This document shows positions 51,203 to 61,355 of a stretch of DNA of 63,585 nucleotides, one piece after another; position 1 is the first letter of the stretch, and each line of letters begins with the position of its first letter. The DNA lies in contig CACCFV010000004.1 of the NCBI GenBank assembly GCA_902544985.1, positions 1 through 63,585 of the forward strand, given 5' to 3'. The position numbers and the translations under genes are program-made. This DNA comes from an uncultured Pelagibacteraceae bacterium. Lineage in GTDB: Bacteria; Pseudomonadota; Alphaproteobacteria; Pelagibacterales; Pelagibacteraceae. Below the pieces are notes generated by a model, which saw only the letters and a list, made by a program, of their open reading frames with translations, was not told where the DNA came from and did no database searches.

Positions 51203-51428
51203 TTTTTTTTTTCAAAACCTGTTTTTTTTCAAGTTTTTTCTCCAAATTTTCGACTCTTTTGGAAAGAATATCAAACTCATCCTTACTCGTTAATTTCATT
51301 TTAAATACAATTTCATCTCTTTTTGATTTTAAAATGTTTACTATCTCATTTTTTAAGTCTCTGGATGATACTAATCCTTGTTCTAAAAGTTTAGTAAATT
51401 TATCAAATACGAATTTTGAATTTTTCAT
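51180..51428 (-). CDS. ubiK: UbiK/BMFP accessory factor
   Basis: An 82-residue protein of the YqiC/BMFP family, a helix plus C-terminal coiled coil (EFDILSKRVENLEKKLEKKQ). UbiK assists ubiquinone biosynthesis in E. coli; in Brucella the homologue was described as membrane-fusogenic. The C-terminus is strongly basic (KKKIKRVKKS). It converges on the kinase gene and is divergent from lgt. Confidence 0.8.
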   Translation of the reverse strand: MKNSKFVFDKFTKLLEQGLVSSRDLKNEIVNILKSKRDEIVFKMKLTSKDEFDILSKRVENLEKKLEKKQVLKKKIKRVKKS

Positions 51429-51478
51429 ATATTTATTAAAAAAGTTAATATATCTTTACTCTATTATTATAATTAAAA

Positions 51479-52255
51479 ATGTTCATTAATAATTTTGACC
51501 CAGTTGCATTTAGTTTGTTTTCTTTGGAGTTTAGGTGGTATTCTTTATCATATATATTTGGAATTCTTGCTGGATGGGTTTTAGCAAAAAAAATTTTTAT
51601 AAAAGACGATAGCTTAAAAGAAAAATTCGACGATTATATTACTTTTGTAATCTTGGGTATTATAATTGGTGGCAGATTAGGTTACGTAATTTTTTATAAT
51701 TTTGATTACTATTTAGTAAACCCTGTTGAAATTTTTAAAATTTGGAATGGGGGTATGTCATTCCATGGTGGGCTATTGGGTGTAATTGTGATGAGTATAT
51801 GGTTTGCAAAAAAGAATAGTCATAATTTATATAATTATCTTGATGTTGTCTCTTTAGTTGCTCCTGTAGGAATCTTTTTTGGGCGTATTGCAAATTTTAT
51901 TAATTCGGAGCTTTATGGGAAAGAAACTGCCTTACCATGGGGAGTTAAATTTGAAAAAATTGATGGAATATATCGTCATCCATCTCAACTTTATGAAGCT
52001 TTTTTTGAGGGACTGTTATTGTTTTTTATATTGATATATTTTCATAAAAGATCATCAGCTAAAAAACCTGGTTTCATATCTGGAATATTTTTGATATTTT
52101 ACTCTACATTCAGATTTCTAATAGAGTTTTTAAGAATTCCAGATGAACAATTGGGTTATGTCTTGTTTAACTTGAGTATGGGACAAATTTTATGTTTAGT
52201 ATTTTTTATATTTGGTTCTTATTTGACTTTTAAAAAATATGATCATCAAAAATAA
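51479..52255 (+). CDS. lgt: Prolipoprotein diacylglyceryl transferase
   Basis: An inner-membrane enzyme that attaches diacylglycerol to the lipobox cysteine. 258 residues with seven membrane segments, the GGRLGYVIFYN motif, the HGGLLG His loop and the signature GRIANFINSELYG. It would modify BamD from this window. It overlaps midA by 17 bases. Confidence 0.96.
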   Translation: MFINNFDPVAFSLFSLEFRWYSLSYIFGILAGWVLAKKIFIKDDSLKEKFDDYITFVILGIIIGGRLGYVIFYNFDYYLVNPVEIFKIWNGGMSFHGGLLGVIVMSIWFAKKNSHNLYNYLDVVSLVAPVGIFFGRIANFINSELYGKETALPWGVKFEKIDGIYRHPSQLYEAFFEGLLLFFILIYFHKRSSAKKPGFISGIFLIFYSTFRFLIEFLRIPDEQLGYVLFNLSMGQILCLVFFIFGSYLTFKKYDHQK

Positions 52256-53288
52256 TTTTGAAGTCTCTTTAGATAAATTTATCAATTTTGCTCTGTATGA
52301 TAGAAAAAAAGGATATTATATGCAAAAAAGTCCTTTCGGACGAAAGGGTGATTTTATAACTGCGCCAAATATTTCTAGAATGTTTTCTGAGATGATAGCT
52401 ATTTGGATTTTAGGGTTTTGGGAAAATTTAGGAAATCCAAAAAAAATTAATTTGGTAGAACTTGGTGCGGGAAATGGTGAAATGATGAAAATTTTACTTG
52501 AAACTTTTAAAAAGTTCCCAGTATTTTTTGACTCATGTAATATTTTAATTCATGAAAAAAGTTTAAAATTAAAAAAAATTCAAAAAAATAAATTAGCTAA
52601 AGATAAAATAATTTGGATTACCGATCTGAAAGAAATAAAAAAACTTCCAACAATTTTTATCGCTAATGAATTTTTTGACGCAATGGCAATAAAACAATTT
52701 ATTAAAAAAAGTGATATTTGGTTTGAAAGATATGTCGTTTTCAAAAATAAAAAAAAAGCATTTTTTAATGAAAAAAGTTTTAATATGAGAAAATTTGAGA
52801 AAAAAATTGGTTATAATATTTCAAAAAATCAAAAATTTATTGAATACTCATTGGTTGGAGTAAGTTATTTAAAAAAAATCAGTGATATAATTAAAAAAAA
52901 TAGTGGTGGTCTTCTAATAATAGATTACGGGTATATTGAAAAAAAGATGAAAAATACTCTTAAATCAATTGCAAATCATAAACACAGCAATGTTTTAGAA
53001 AATATTGGGAAATCAGATATTACCCATAATATTAATTTTTACCTTTTTAAGAAAATAATTGATCAATTGGGTGGCTTAAAAGATTTAATAACAACTCAAG
53101 GAAGCTTTTTAGTAAAATTAGGAATAAAAAATAGAGCTGAAATAATTTCACAAAATCAAAGCTTTTCAAAAAAAGCAGATATTTATTATAGATTAAAAAG
53201 ACTAATAGATGAGAAAGAAATGGGGAATTTATTTAAGGTAATGTTTATTAAAAAGAAAAATAACAAATATAAATTGGGGTTTAATTGA
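52239..53288 (+). CDS. SAM-dependent methyltransferase, NDUFAF7/MidA family
   Basis: 349 residues: N-terminal FALYDRKKGYYMQKSPFGRKGDF and ISRMFSEMIAIW, SAM-binding VELGAGNGEMMK, and the IANEFFDAMAIKQF motif of the MidA family. The mitochondrial relative NDUFAF7 methylates an arginine of the complex I subunit NDUFS2. A bacterial target is probably similar but not shown. The gene lies between lgt and pgeF with overlaps on both sides. Confidence 0.88.
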   Translation: MIIKNNFEVSLDKFINFALYDRKKGYYMQKSPFGRKGDFITAPNISRMFSEMIAIWILGFWENLGNPKKINLVELGAGNGEMMKILLETFKKFPVFFDSCNILIHEKSLKLKKIQKNKLAKDKIIWITDLKEIKKLPTIFIANEFFDAMAIKQFIKKSDIWFERYVVFKNKKKAFFNEKSFNMRKFEKKIGYNISKNQKFIEYSLVGVSYLKKISDIIKKNSGGLLIIDYGYIEKKMKNTLKSIANHKHSNVLENIGKSDITHNINFYLFKKIIDQLGGLKDLITTQGSFLVKLGIKNRAEIISQNQSFSKKADIYYRLKRLIDEKEMGNLFKVMFIKKKNNKYKLGFN

Positions 53289-54043
53289 TAGTTTCAAAAA
53301 AATTATCTAAACTAAAAGAAATCAAACACGGGTTTTTTAATAATAAAGGCGGGTGCTCGACAGGTATTTATAAAAGCTTAAATTGTGGACCAGGCTCTAA
53401 GGACTACAAAACAAAAGTTATCAAAAATTTAAAAATTGTAAAAAAAAAAATCGATAAAAATTCAAAAAATATTTTTTTACTCCATCAAATACATAGTGAT
53501 AAATTTGTTTTCATCAATAAATATTCTAAGAACCTAAAAAAAAAGAGAGCAGATGCTGTAATTACTGACATTCCAAAATTGCCAATTGGAATTCTTACAG
53601 CTGATTGTGTGCCAATATTAATTTATGATAAACAAAAAAAAATGGTAGCTGCTATTCATGCTGGATGGAAAGGTGCATATAAAGGAATTATTTCAAAAGT
53701 AATAAATTTCATGATTAAAAAGGGCTGTGAAAAAAAGAATATAATTGCCGTTATAGGTCCTTGTATTGCTCAAAAAAGCTATAACGTAAAAGAAGATTTT
53801 ATAAGAAAATTCCTAAAAAAAGATAAAAGAAATAAAGTTTTTTTTAAAAAAAGAAAAAACTTAATTTATTTTGATTTATCAAAATATGTTAAATTACAAC
53901 TCAAATTAATGAAAATCACAAATTTAGAGACAATAAATATTGATACTTTTCCCAAAAAAAATAATTTTTTTAGTGCAAGAAGGTCTTTGCATTTAAATCA
54001 TGATGATTATGGTAGAAATATTTCATTAATTATGATTAATTAG
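53285..54043 (+). CDS. pgeF: Multi-copper polyphenol oxidase-like PgeF (YfiH/LACC1 family)
   Basis: 252 residues starting at a TTG that overlaps the midA stop by four bases. Zinc-ligand motifs are visible: HQIHSDKFV, TADCVPILIYD and IHAGWKGAYKG. Members act as purine nucleoside phosphorylases or adenosine deaminases, and in E. coli YfiH/PgeF edits cytoplasmic peptidoglycan precursors. The closing SARRSLHLNHDDYGRN is typical. Confidence 0.9.
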   Translation: MIVSKKLSKLKEIKHGFFNNKGGCSTGIYKSLNCGPGSKDYKTKVIKNLKIVKKKIDKNSKNIFLLHQIHSDKFVFINKYSKNLKKKRADAVITDIPKLPIGILTADCVPILIYDKQKKMVAAIHAGWKGAYKGIISKVINFMIKKGCEKKNIIAVIGPCIAQKSYNVKEDFIRKFLKKDKRNKVFFKKRKNLIYFDLSKYVKLQLKLMKITNLETINIDTFPKKNNFFSARRSLHLNHDDYGRNISLIMIN

Positions 54044-54052
54044 AGTTTTTCA

Positions 54053-54985
54053 ATGAAATTATTAACTGGAAACAGCAATAAAGTTTTAAGTAAAAACATT
54101 GCTAAATACTTAAAAACAAAACTTGTAAATTCAAGTATTAGAAAATTTGCTGATGGTGAAATTTATACTGAGATAAATGAAAATATAAGAGGAAACAGTA
54201 TTTTTATTGTTCAATCTATCTCTTCTCCAGCAAATGATAATTTAATGGAATTATTGTTATGTATTGATGCTCTTAAGAGGTCGTCTGCGAAAAATATAAC
54301 AGCGGTAATACCGTATTTTGGATATGCAAGGCAAGATAGAAAAGTTGTTCCAAGAACTTCCATATCTGCAAAACTTGTTTCAAATTTAATAACTAAAGCA
54401 GGTGCTGATAGAGTGGTAACAGTAGATTTGCATGCAGGTCAAATTCAAGGTTTCTTTGATATTCCTGTTGATAACTTATTTTCAACTCCAATATTTGCAA
54501 GACACGCTAGAAAGAAAATTAAAAGTAAAAAAATTATTTGTGTTGCACCTGATGTGGGAGGAACAGAGAGAGCTAGAGCGCTTGGAAAACTTTTAAATGT
54601 AGGACTAGCTATTGTTGACAAGAGAAGACCTAAACCTGGACAATCAGAAGTTATGAACGTCATCGGTGATGTAAAAGGTCAAACCTGTATTATAGTTGAT
54701 GATATAATTGACTCAGGTGGTACAATTGTTAATGCAGCAAAAGCTTTAAAATCTCGTGGAGCAAAAGATGTTTACGTTTATATTACTCATGGAGTTTTAA
54801 GTGGAGATGCAATTAAAAAAATTAAAAACTCAGTAATTAAAAATTTAGTAATAACCGATACAATAGACAATGTTCATAAAACTAAAAATGTCAAAAATAT
54901 AGAGGTTTTGCCAATATCGGGTCTAATGGGCGAAGCAATAAAGAGAATTTCAAATTCAACATCTGTATCAGATTTATTTAAATAA
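54053..54985 (+). CDS. prs: Ribose-phosphate pyrophosphokinase
   Basis: Makes PRPP for nucleotides, histidine and tryptophan. The 310 residues show FADGEIYTEINENIRG, the YFGYARQDRK catalytic flexible segment, VDLHAGQIQGFF, the VAPDVGGTERARALGK loop and the PRPP-binding VDDIIDSGGTI. Length and motifs are standard. It starts nine bases after pgeF and precedes rplY, the usual alphaproteobacterial order. Confidence 0.97.
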   Translation: MKLLTGNSNKVLSKNIAKYLKTKLVNSSIRKFADGEIYTEINENIRGNSIFIVQSISSPANDNLMELLLCIDALKRSSAKNITAVIPYFGYARQDRKVVPRTSISAKLVSNLITKAGADRVVTVDLHAGQIQGFFDIPVDNLFSTPIFARHARKKIKSKKIICVAPDVGGTERARALGKLLNVGLAIVDKRRPKPGQSEVMNVIGDVKGQTCIIVDDIIDSGGTIVNAAKALKSRGAKDVYVYITHGVLSGDAIKKIKNSVIKNLVITDTIDNVHKTKNVKNIEVLPISGLMGEAIKRISNSTSVSDLFK

Positions 54986-55028
54986 ATTCCTTGATTATTT
55001 ATAAACATGAGTTAAAAAGCTCTGTTTT

Positions 55029-55766
55029 ATGAATTCAATAGAAGCAAACATTAGAGACAATACTACTAAAGGACAGTTAAACGCTATAAGAAATAGTGGA
55101 AATATTCCAGCTATCATCTACGGTGGTAAAGATAAAAATCAAAAGATATCTATTTCTAAAAAATTACTTAAAACTTTTATTGAAAAAGAAAATTTCTTCT
55201 CAAACATAATTACTCTGAAGGTAGATGGTAGTAATCAAAATGTATTACCAAGAGAAATAAAATATCATATTTTAACTGATGAACCAATTCATGTAGATTT
55301 TTTAAGAGTGCTACCAGGTGTAAAAATAAAAATAGAAATTCCAGTAAATTTTATTAATCACGAAAAATCTCCCGGTCTTAAAAAAGGTGGGGTGCTAAAC
55401 ATTGTAAGAAGAAAAGTTGAATTAAAATGTCCAAGTGAAAAAATACCTGAAAATTTAACAATAGATCTAGAGGGTGTTGATATTGGTGAAAGTTTTAAAA
55501 TTTCCTCAGTTAAATTAGATCCAGATGTTGTTCCAACGATTCAAGGAAGAGATTTTGTAATAGCAACATTAGCAGCTCCAACAGTTATGAAAGAACCTGA
55601 AAAACCTGCTGAAGCAGAAGGTGCAGAGGGTGAAGAAGGTGCAGAAGGTGCAACTGCTGCAGCGGCCGATGGGGATAAAACTGCTCCTGAGGGTGATAAA
55701 GGAGATAAAAAAGAAGGTGATGATAAAAAACCTGCTGACAAAAAACCTCCTGAAGAAAAAAAATAA
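55029..55766 (+). CDS. rplY: Ribosomal protein bL25 with a long charged tail
   Basis: Binds 5S rRNA in the large subunit (CTC/TL5 type). Residues about 1-90 form the 5S-binding domain (AIIYGGKDKNQKISI) and about 90-185 the second beta domain (PVNFINHEKSPGLKKGGVL). A tail of about 57 residues follows: Glu/Gly/Ala-rich (EAEGAEGEEGAEGATAAAA), then Asp/Lys/Pro-rich ending in PPEEKK. The tail DNA is richer in GC than its surroundings and is nearly all Glu, Gly, Ala, Asp, Lys and Pro. A similar low-complexity tail is common in alphaproteobacterial bL25. Confidence 0.94.
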   Translation: MNSIEANIRDNTTKGQLNAIRNSGNIPAIIYGGKDKNQKISISKKLLKTFIEKENFFSNIITLKVDGSNQNVLPREIKYHILTDEPIHVDFLRVLPGVKIKIEIPVNFINHEKSPGLKKGGVLNIVRRKVELKCPSEKIPENLTIDLEGVDIGESFKISSVKLDPDVVPTIQGRDFVIATLAAPTVMKEPEKPAEAEGAEGEEGAEGATAAAADGDKTAPEGDKGDKKEGDDKKPADKKPPEEKK

Positions 55767-55796
55767 TCAACTAAATTGAAAATTAATAAATAGATC

Positions 55797-56357
55797 ATGC
55801 TTTTATTTGTAGGATTGGGTAATCCAACACCAGACAGCGAAAATAATCGACATAATGTTGGATTTAAAATTATAGACGCAATAAACAAAAAATTTAGTTT
55901 ATCAAAACAAAAACCAAAATTTAAAGGCCTATTAACCACTGGCAATATAGAGAATGTTAAAGTTTATGCTATCAAACCTTTGACCTTTATGAATAATTCA
56001 GGAATTTGTATTAGAGAGCTTATTGAATATTTTAAAATTGATGCTCAAGATGTAATAGTTTTTCATGATGATCTAGATGTGGAATTTGGAAAAATTAAAG
56101 CTAAATTTGGAGGATCAAGCGCAGGACACAATGGAATTGCCTCGATTGATAAGTTTATCGGCAAAGATTATTCTAGAGTTAGAATAGGTATTGGCAAACC
56201 CAAAGGAAACATCGAGGTTGCAGATTATGTTTTACAAAATTTTGATGAAGATGAGTCACTAGGTATTGAAAAAATATCAAACCATATAAATGACTCAATT
56301 TCTTTTCTTGTTGAAAAAAAATTAGAACTTTTTTCTAGCACAGTAAATAATAAATAA
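55797..56357 (+). CDS. pth: Peptidyl-tRNA hydrolase
   Basis: Releases tRNA from prematurely dropped peptidyl-tRNA. The 186 residues have FVGLGNPTPDSENNRHNVGF with the catalytic His in RHNVGF, KPLTFMNNSG, FHDDLDVEFG and the GGSSAGHNGIASI loop. The ending lies one base into ychF (TAATG). Order rplY-pth-ychF is conserved. Confidence 0.97.
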   Translation: MLLFVGLGNPTPDSENNRHNVGFKIIDAINKKFSLSKQKPKFKGLLTTGNIENVKVYAIKPLTFMNNSGICIRELIEYFKIDAQDVIVFHDDLDVEFGKIKAKFGGSSAGHNGIASIDKFIGKDYSRVRIGIGKPKGNIEVADYVLQNFDEDESLGIEKISNHINDSISFLVEKKLELFSSTVNNK

Positions 56358-57430
56358 TGAGTTTCAAGTGTGGGATCGTTGGTTTGCCAAATGTAGGTAA
56401 ATCTACTCTCTTCAATGCATTAACCAATTCAAATAAAGCTCAAGCAGCTAACTTTCCGTTCTGTACAATTGATCCAAATATTGGTGTAGTTACTGTGCCT
56501 GACTATCGATTAGAAAATTTAGCCAAAATTTCTAAATCAAAAAAAATTATACCTACTACTATTTCTTTTGTTGACATAGCTGGTCTTGTAAAGGGTGCAT
56601 CTAAAGGTGAAGGTTTGGGAAATAAATTTTTATCTCATATCAGAGAAGTAGACGCTGTAATACATATGATTAGATGTTTTGACTCTAGTGATATTCAAAA
56701 TGTAAATCCTACAGTTGACCCTGTTAGAGATCTTGAAATAATTGAGACAGAAATGAAGCTTGCAGATTTAGAGTCCATTCAAAAAAGACTTGAGAAAAAT
56801 AACAAAAAAAATATCGATGAGGATCAAATTAAAATTCTTCAAAGTTGTTTAGACTTAATTAATAATGATCAAGATTTAGCAAATTTAAAATCAGAGTTTA
56901 GCAAAAAACAACTAAATTTAAGTGGTTTATTGTCTTTAAAGCCCAAAATATTTGTTTGTAATGTTGATGAGAAAAGTGTCCAAAAGGGAAACGGTTACAC
57001 TAAGTCATTCTTAGAAAAATTTGGATTAGAAAACACTTTGATTGTATCGGCTGATATTGAAAATCAAATCAATGAGTTAGATAGTGAAGAAAGAAAAAAC
57101 TACATGGAAATGATTGGTTTAAAGGACACTGGCTTGGATATGTTGATACAAAAAGGTTATAAGATTTTAGAATTAGACACTTTTTTTACCTCAGGCCCTG
57201 AGGAAACAAGAGCCTGGACTATTCAGAAAAATTGTTTAGCTCCAAAAGCTGCAGGTGAAATACATACTGATTTTGAAAAAGGATTTATTAGAGCTGAGAC
57301 TATTTCTTATAATGATTTTGTTGAAAATGATGGATGGGTAAATTCTAAAACAAATGGAAAAATGAGACTAGAAGGTAAAGACTATATTGTTAAAGACGGT
57401 GACGTTTTAAACTTTCGTTTCAATACGTGA
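56357..57430 (+). CDS. ychF: Ribosome-binding ATPase YchF
   Basis: An Obg-family P-loop NTPase that prefers ATP. The 357 residues show GLPNVGKSTLFNALT, the switch region FVDIAGLVKGASKGEGLGNKF, a coiled-coil hairpin and a C-terminal TGS domain (YKILELDTFFTSGPEETRAW). Full length. Its 3' end overlaps the convergent petC by 24 bases. Confidence 0.97.
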   Translation: MSFKCGIVGLPNVGKSTLFNALTNSNKAQAANFPFCTIDPNIGVVTVPDYRLENLAKISKSKKIIPTTISFVDIAGLVKGASKGEGLGNKFLSHIREVDAVIHMIRCFDSSDIQNVNPTVDPVRDLEIIETEMKLADLESIQKRLEKNNKKNIDEDQIKILQSCLDLINNDQDLANLKSEFSKKQLNLSGLLSLKPKIFVCNVDEKSVQKGNGYTKSFLEKFGLENTLIVSADIENQINELDSEERKNYMEMIGLKDTGLDMLIQKGYKILELDTFFTSGPEETRAWTIQKNCLAPKAAGEIHTDFEKGFIRAETISYNDFVENDGWVNSKTNGKMRLEGKDYIVKDGDVLNFRFNT

Positions 57431-58186
57431 CCAGATTCTTTTCATACTGAAATAAACTAGAACTGTTAATATAATTAAATAAACTATTGCTTTAAAACCC
57501 ATTTTATGACGTGTTTCTAAATGAGGTTCTGCGGTCCACATTAAAAAAGTTGTAACATCTTTTGCCATTTGTTCTATGGAAGCATTAGTACCATCTGAGT
57601 ATTCTACTAAACCATCAGAAAGTTGATTGGACATTTTAATCTTATTTCCATACATGTATTTATTATAGTAAACACCATCATCTAAAGTCACCCCAGCTGG
57701 TGGATCTTCATATCCTTGAAGGAGTGAATAGATATAATCAACTCCACCGCCTCTCGCTTTTACTAAAACAGTCATATCGGGAGGGTATGCTCCACCGTTT
57801 GCAGCTTGAGCAGCTTTTTCATTTTCGTAAGGCATCACAAATTTATCCGACAATCTTCCAGGTCTCATAAACATTTCACCATCTGCATTTGGTCCATCTT
57901 TTACCTCGAAAGATGCTGCAATGGCTTTTGCTTGTTCCACTGAAAATTCAGGCCCACCCTCTTCCACTAAATTTCTATAACTTAGATATTTCATAGAATG
58001 GCAAGAAGAACAAACTTCTTGATAAACTTGATATCCCCTTTGAAGTGCAGCTCTGTCAAACTTTCCGAAGGGACCCTTAAAACTCCAATCAGTTTTTAAA
58101 TATTCAACTTTCTCAGCTGCATTAGAGTTAAATTGAAATCCAAAAAATAATGCTATTAAAATCGATATTCTAAAAAAATTTTTCAC
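57407..58186 (-). CDS. petC: Cytochrome c1 of complex III
   Basis: The c-type heme subunit of cytochrome bc1. The 259 residues have a signal peptide (about 1-23), the heme motif [14 protein letters not shown], an [16 protein letters not shown] segment, the heme-region [14 protein letters not shown] and a C-terminal membrane anchor (about 231-248). It overlaps petB by four bases and ends the petABC operon. Confidence 0.96.
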   Translation of the reverse strand: MKNFFRISILIALFFGFQFNSNAAEKVEYLKTDWSFKGPFGKFDRAALQRGYQVYQEVCSSCHSMKYLSYRNLVEEGGPEFSVEQAKAIAASFEVKDGPNADGEMFMRPGRLSDKFVMPYENEKAAQAANGGAYPPDMTVLVKARGGGVDYIYSLLQGYEDPPAGVTLDDGVYYNKYMYGNKIKMSNQLSDGLVEYSDGTNASIEQMAKDVTTFLMWTAEPHLETRHKMGFKAIVYLIILTVLVYFSMKRIWSRIETKV

Positions 58187-59448
58187 TGATCTTTAAAACT
58201 ATCCTTTTTTTTCACCGCTGCAAGATTAGGTGATCCACCCAAAATTGGTTCGGTAATACTCAAAGGAACAGGTGTGGTCCTCTCTTTGAATCCTAAAACT
58301 GGCAGTATAACTAAAAAATGAAGGAAGTAATATGCTGTTGCAATCCTAGCAATTAATAAGTAAATGCCCTCAGCTGGCATAGCTCCGACATATCCTAAAA
58401 TTAAAACGTCAGCCACTAAGATCCAATAAAACTGCTTATATAAAGGTCTAAAGACTGCGGATCTAATTTTTGAAGTATCTAACCAAGGAAGTGCAGCTAA
58501 TATCAAAATAGCAGACAACATCGCTATAACACCTAGAAGTTTATCTGGGACTGATCTCAGAATTGCATAAAAAGGTAACAGATACCATTCAGGAACAATA
58601 TGAGCTGGTGTTACAAGAGGATTTGCTTCAATATAATTATCAGCATGACCTAAAATATTTGGTGTATAGAAAACAAAAAAAGCGAAAACAATCATAAACA
58701 TCAACAATGCAAAACCATCCTTGATAACTATGTAAGGATGAAATGGAACTGTGTCTTTTGATGGTTTTTTTATATCAATACCAATAGGATTATTATTTCC
58801 AGGCACGTGAAGAGCCCAAATATGTAAAACAACTAAACCTAAAATTAAAAAGGGAATTAAGTAGTGTAGAGTGAAAAATCTTGTAAGTGTTGGGTTATCT
58901 ACTGAATATCCTCCCCATAACCATGTGACTATTCCCTCACCTACTAAAGGAATTGCACTAAATAAATTTGTAATAACTGTAGCTCCCCAAAAACTCATTT
59001 GTCCCCATGGCAAAACATAGCCTAAGAAAGCAGCTGCCATCATGAGAAGATAAATGATTATACCAATAATCCATATAATTTCTCTAGGCGATTTATATGA
59101 GCCGTAAAACAAAGATCTAAATATGTGAATGTAAACTGCTAAGAAAAACATTGAAGCACCATTTGCATGTATATACCTTATTAACCATCCATAATTCACA
59201 TCTCTCATTATATGTTCGACACTTTGGAACGCCATATCAGCATGTGCAATATAGTGCATTGCTAAAACTAATCCGGTTACAATTTGAGTAATTAAACAAA
59301 AGGTAAGAATTCCACCAAAAGTCCACCAATAATTTAAATTTTTTGGTGTTGGATAATCAGTTAAATGGTTTGCCAAAGTTAAAAGAGGTAACCTGTCGTT
59401 AAACCATTTTCCAACTTTTGATTTTGGTGTGTATTCGTGTTCACTCAT
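58183..59448 (-). CDS. petB: Cytochrome b of complex III
   Basis: The 421-residue diheme membrane subunit, with about eight to nine helices. The heme His residues lie in the second ([19 protein letters not shown]) and fourth ([20 protein letters not shown]) helix regions. The Qo-site PEWY motif is present ([15 protein letters not shown]), as is a [20 protein letters not shown] block. The gene lies between petA and petC. Confidence 0.97.
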   Translation of the reverse strand: MSEHEYTPKSKVGKWFNDRLPLLTLANHLTDYPTPKNLNYWWTFGGILTFCLITQIVTGLVLAMHYIAHADMAFQSVEHIMRDVNYGWLIRYIHANGASMFFLAVYIHIFRSLFYGSYKSPREIIWIIGIIIYLLMMAAAFLGYVLPWGQMSFWGATVITNLFSAIPLVGEGIVTWLWGGYSVDNPTLTRFFTLHYLIPFLILGLVVLHIWALHVPGNNNPIGIDIKKPSKDTVPFHPYIVIKDGFALLMFMIVFAFFVFYTPNILGHADNYIEANPLVTPAHIVPEWYLLPFYAILRSVPDKLLGVIAMLSAILILAALPWLDTSKIRSAVFRPLYKQFYWILVADVLILGYVGAMPAEGIYLLIARIATAYYFLHFLVILPVLGFKERTTPVPLSITEPILGGSPNLAAVKKKDSFKDQ

Positions 59449-59454
59449 AAAAAA

Positions 59455-59961
59455 TTATCCAATCTTAATTATGTTAGCATCAACAAATTTGTATTCTGGA
59501 ATTTCCATATTTGTTGGAGCTGGACCTTTTCTAATTCTTCCAGAAGTATCATAATGAGAACCATGACATGGGCAGAACCATCCATTGTAATCACCTTTTT
59601 GATCCAAAGGCACACAACCTAAGTGCGTGCATACTCCAAGCATAACAAGCCACTCTGGATTTTTTGCACGATCTTCATCTTTTTCAGGATGCTTTAAATC
59701 TTCCAACTTGACAGATCTAGCTTCAGCTATTTCCTCTGAAGTTCTCCTTCTAATAAAAACTGGCTTTCCTCTCCATAACACAGTTATGGTTTTTCCTGGA
59801 TTGATTGCGCTCACATCAACCTCAGTGCTCGCTAACGCTTTTACTGAAGCATCTGGGTTCATTTGATCAATCATAGGCCAAATCACTGCACCCGCCCCAA
59901 CTGCTCCAACCGCATATGTAGCTGTAAATAAAAAATCTCTTCTTTTAGTTTTCTTTTCCAC
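59455..59961 (-). CDS. petA: Rieske iron-sulfur protein of complex III
   Basis: The 168-residue 2Fe-2S subunit. It starts at a GTG, giving a twin-arginine signal-anchor KRRDFLF followed by a membrane segment (about 13-32). Cluster-binding motifs are CTHLGCVP and CPCHGSHYD, and a flexible hinge precedes the soluble domain. First gene of petABC. The 91 bases upstream, shared with divergent trmL, contain TATATG-ATTA-CATATA at 60007-60022, which may be a weak operator or chance. Confidence 0.96.
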   Translation of the reverse strand: MEKKTKRRDFLFTATYAVGAVGAGAVIWPMIDQMNPDASVKALASTEVDVSAINPGKTITVLWRGKPVFIRRRTSEEIAEARSVKLEDLKHPEKDEDRAKNPEWLVMLGVCTHLGCVPLDQKGDYNGWFCPCHGSHYDTSGRIRKGPAPTNMEIPEYKFVDANIIKIG

Positions 59962-60052
59962 TGTTTATAGGTTCTTATAATTCTATATGTTGATTTAGGT
60001 AGTTAATATATGATTACATATAATAAAAAAGTATTATTTTTCTACTGATAGA

Positions 60053-60526
60053 ATGACACATAATCTAATTAATGATGGGCTAAAAATTGCACTATTTGAA
60101 CCTGATATCCCTCAAAATACTGCTGCGATCATAAGAACTTGCGCCTGTTTGGGCGCGAAATTAGAAATAATAGAGCCTTGTGGATTTTTATTAAACGATA
60201 AGAGATTTAAAAGAGTTGTGATGGATTATATGGATGAAAAAGAGATTAGATATTATAAAAGCTCTGATCAATTTTTTGATGAAAAACAGAATCAAAGAAT
60301 TATACTTATGACTACAAAAGCCTCTAGCTCATATACACAATTTAAGTTTAAAAAAAATGATACAATTTTATTTGGAAGAGAAAGTGCAGGAGTGCCTGAA
60401 TATGTGCATAAAAAGATAAATAATAGGTTAAAAATTCCAATGAAAAATAATAAGCGTTCTCTTAATATTTCCTCTTCTGTTGCAATAGTATTGGCTGAGT
60501 GCTTAAAACAAAATGAATTAATTTAA
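60053..60526 (+). CDS. trmL: tRNA (cytidine/uridine-34 2'-O)-methyltransferase TrmL
   Basis: A small SPOUT methyltransferase (157 residues) that modifies the wobble base of tRNA-Leu. Motifs: ALFEPDIPQNTAAIIRTCACLGA, the LFGRESAGVPEYVH loop of the trefoil knot and LNISSSVAIVLAECLKQ. Divergent from petA; the stop abuts hemF. Confidence 0.94.
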   Translation: MTHNLINDGLKIALFEPDIPQNTAAIIRTCACLGAKLEIIEPCGFLLNDKRFKRVVMDYMDEKEIRYYKSSDQFFDEKQNQRIILMTTKASSSYTQFKFKKNDTILFGRESAGVPEYVHKKINNRLKIPMKNNKRSLNISSSVAIVLAECLKQNELI

Positions 60527-61354
60527 ATGGATCTAGAAATAAAACAAAAATTAACAAGTAATTGGTTTAAATCTTTGCAGGAGATGTTTTGTAAAACTAT
60601 TGGTGATTTTGAAAAAAACAAGATCAGTTTCAAGTCGACCACATGGAGAAGAAATTTAAAAAAAGATGAAGGTGGTGGTGAATATAGAATTTTAAAAGAT
60701 GGAAAAGTTTTTGATAAAGTGGGTGTTAATTTTTCAAAAGTTTATGGAAAATTTCCAAAAAAATTTCAACAAAATATACCAGGTGCTCAAAAAGATCCTA
60801 GGTTCTGGGCATCGGGTATATCTGTAGTAATGCATATGAAAAACCCTTTAATTCCCGCGATGCATTTTAACACCAGATATATTTGTACGACTTTTGATTG
60901 GTTCGGTGGAGGTATTGATGTTACGCCTTCAAAAAAAGATAACAAAGAAAAAGAGGTGTTTCATAAAATACTTAGGGATATGTGTAATCGACATGACAAA
61001 AATTATTATAATAAATATAAAAAGTGGTGTGATGAATATTTTTATCTACCTCATAGAAAAGAACCTCGTGGAATAGGTGGTATTTTTTTTGATTATAAAA
61101 AAGATAATTTTGAAAAAAATTTTAAATTTGTCAGAGATGTTGGTGTTACTTTTGAGTCTATTTTTCAGAAAATTATAAGTAAAAAAATTAAAAAAAAATG
61201 GACTTCTAAAGATAAAGAAAATCAATATATTAAAAGAGGAAGATATGCAGAATTTAATTTACTGTATGACAGAGGCACAAAATTTGGATTACAAACAGGT
61301 GGTAATGTTGAGGGAATATTAATGTCATTACCTCCTCATGCAAAATGGAAATAA
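60527..61354 (+). CDS. hemF: Oxygen-dependent coproporphyrinogen III oxidase
   Basis: Decarboxylates coproporphyrinogen III in heme synthesis, using O2. The 275 residues show [50 protein letters not shown] and the C-terminal [22 protein letters not shown] block. Only the aerobic form is seen here, consistent with an aerobe. The neighbourhood with petABC links it to cytochrome supply. Confidence 0.96.
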   Translation: MDLEIKQKLTSNWFKSLQEMFCKTIGDFEKNKISFKSTTWRRNLKKDEGGGEYRILKDGKVFDKVGVNFSKVYGKFPKKFQQNIPGAQKDPRFWASGISVVMHMKNPLIPAMHFNTRYICTTFDWFGGGIDVTPSKKDNKEKEVFHKILRDMCNRHDKNYYNKYKKWCDEYFYLPHRKEPRGIGGIFFDYKKDNFEKNFKFVRDVGVTFESIFQKIISKKIKKKWTSKDKENQYIKRGRYAEFNLLYDRGTKFGLQTGGNVEGILMSLPPHAKWK

Positions 61355-61355
61355 A

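Noticed and set aside
55541..55945. 134-residue minus-strand reading frame opposite rplY and pth
   Set aside because: It is low-complexity Ser/Pro/Ala sequence that mirrors the repeat tail of rplY and crosses two real genes; no start signal or family match.
60007..60022. TATATG-ATTA-CATATA palindrome between petA and trmL as regulator site
   Set aside because: Short, A/T-only apart from one G and C, and no second copy seen upstream of the MarR gene; kept only as a note under petA.
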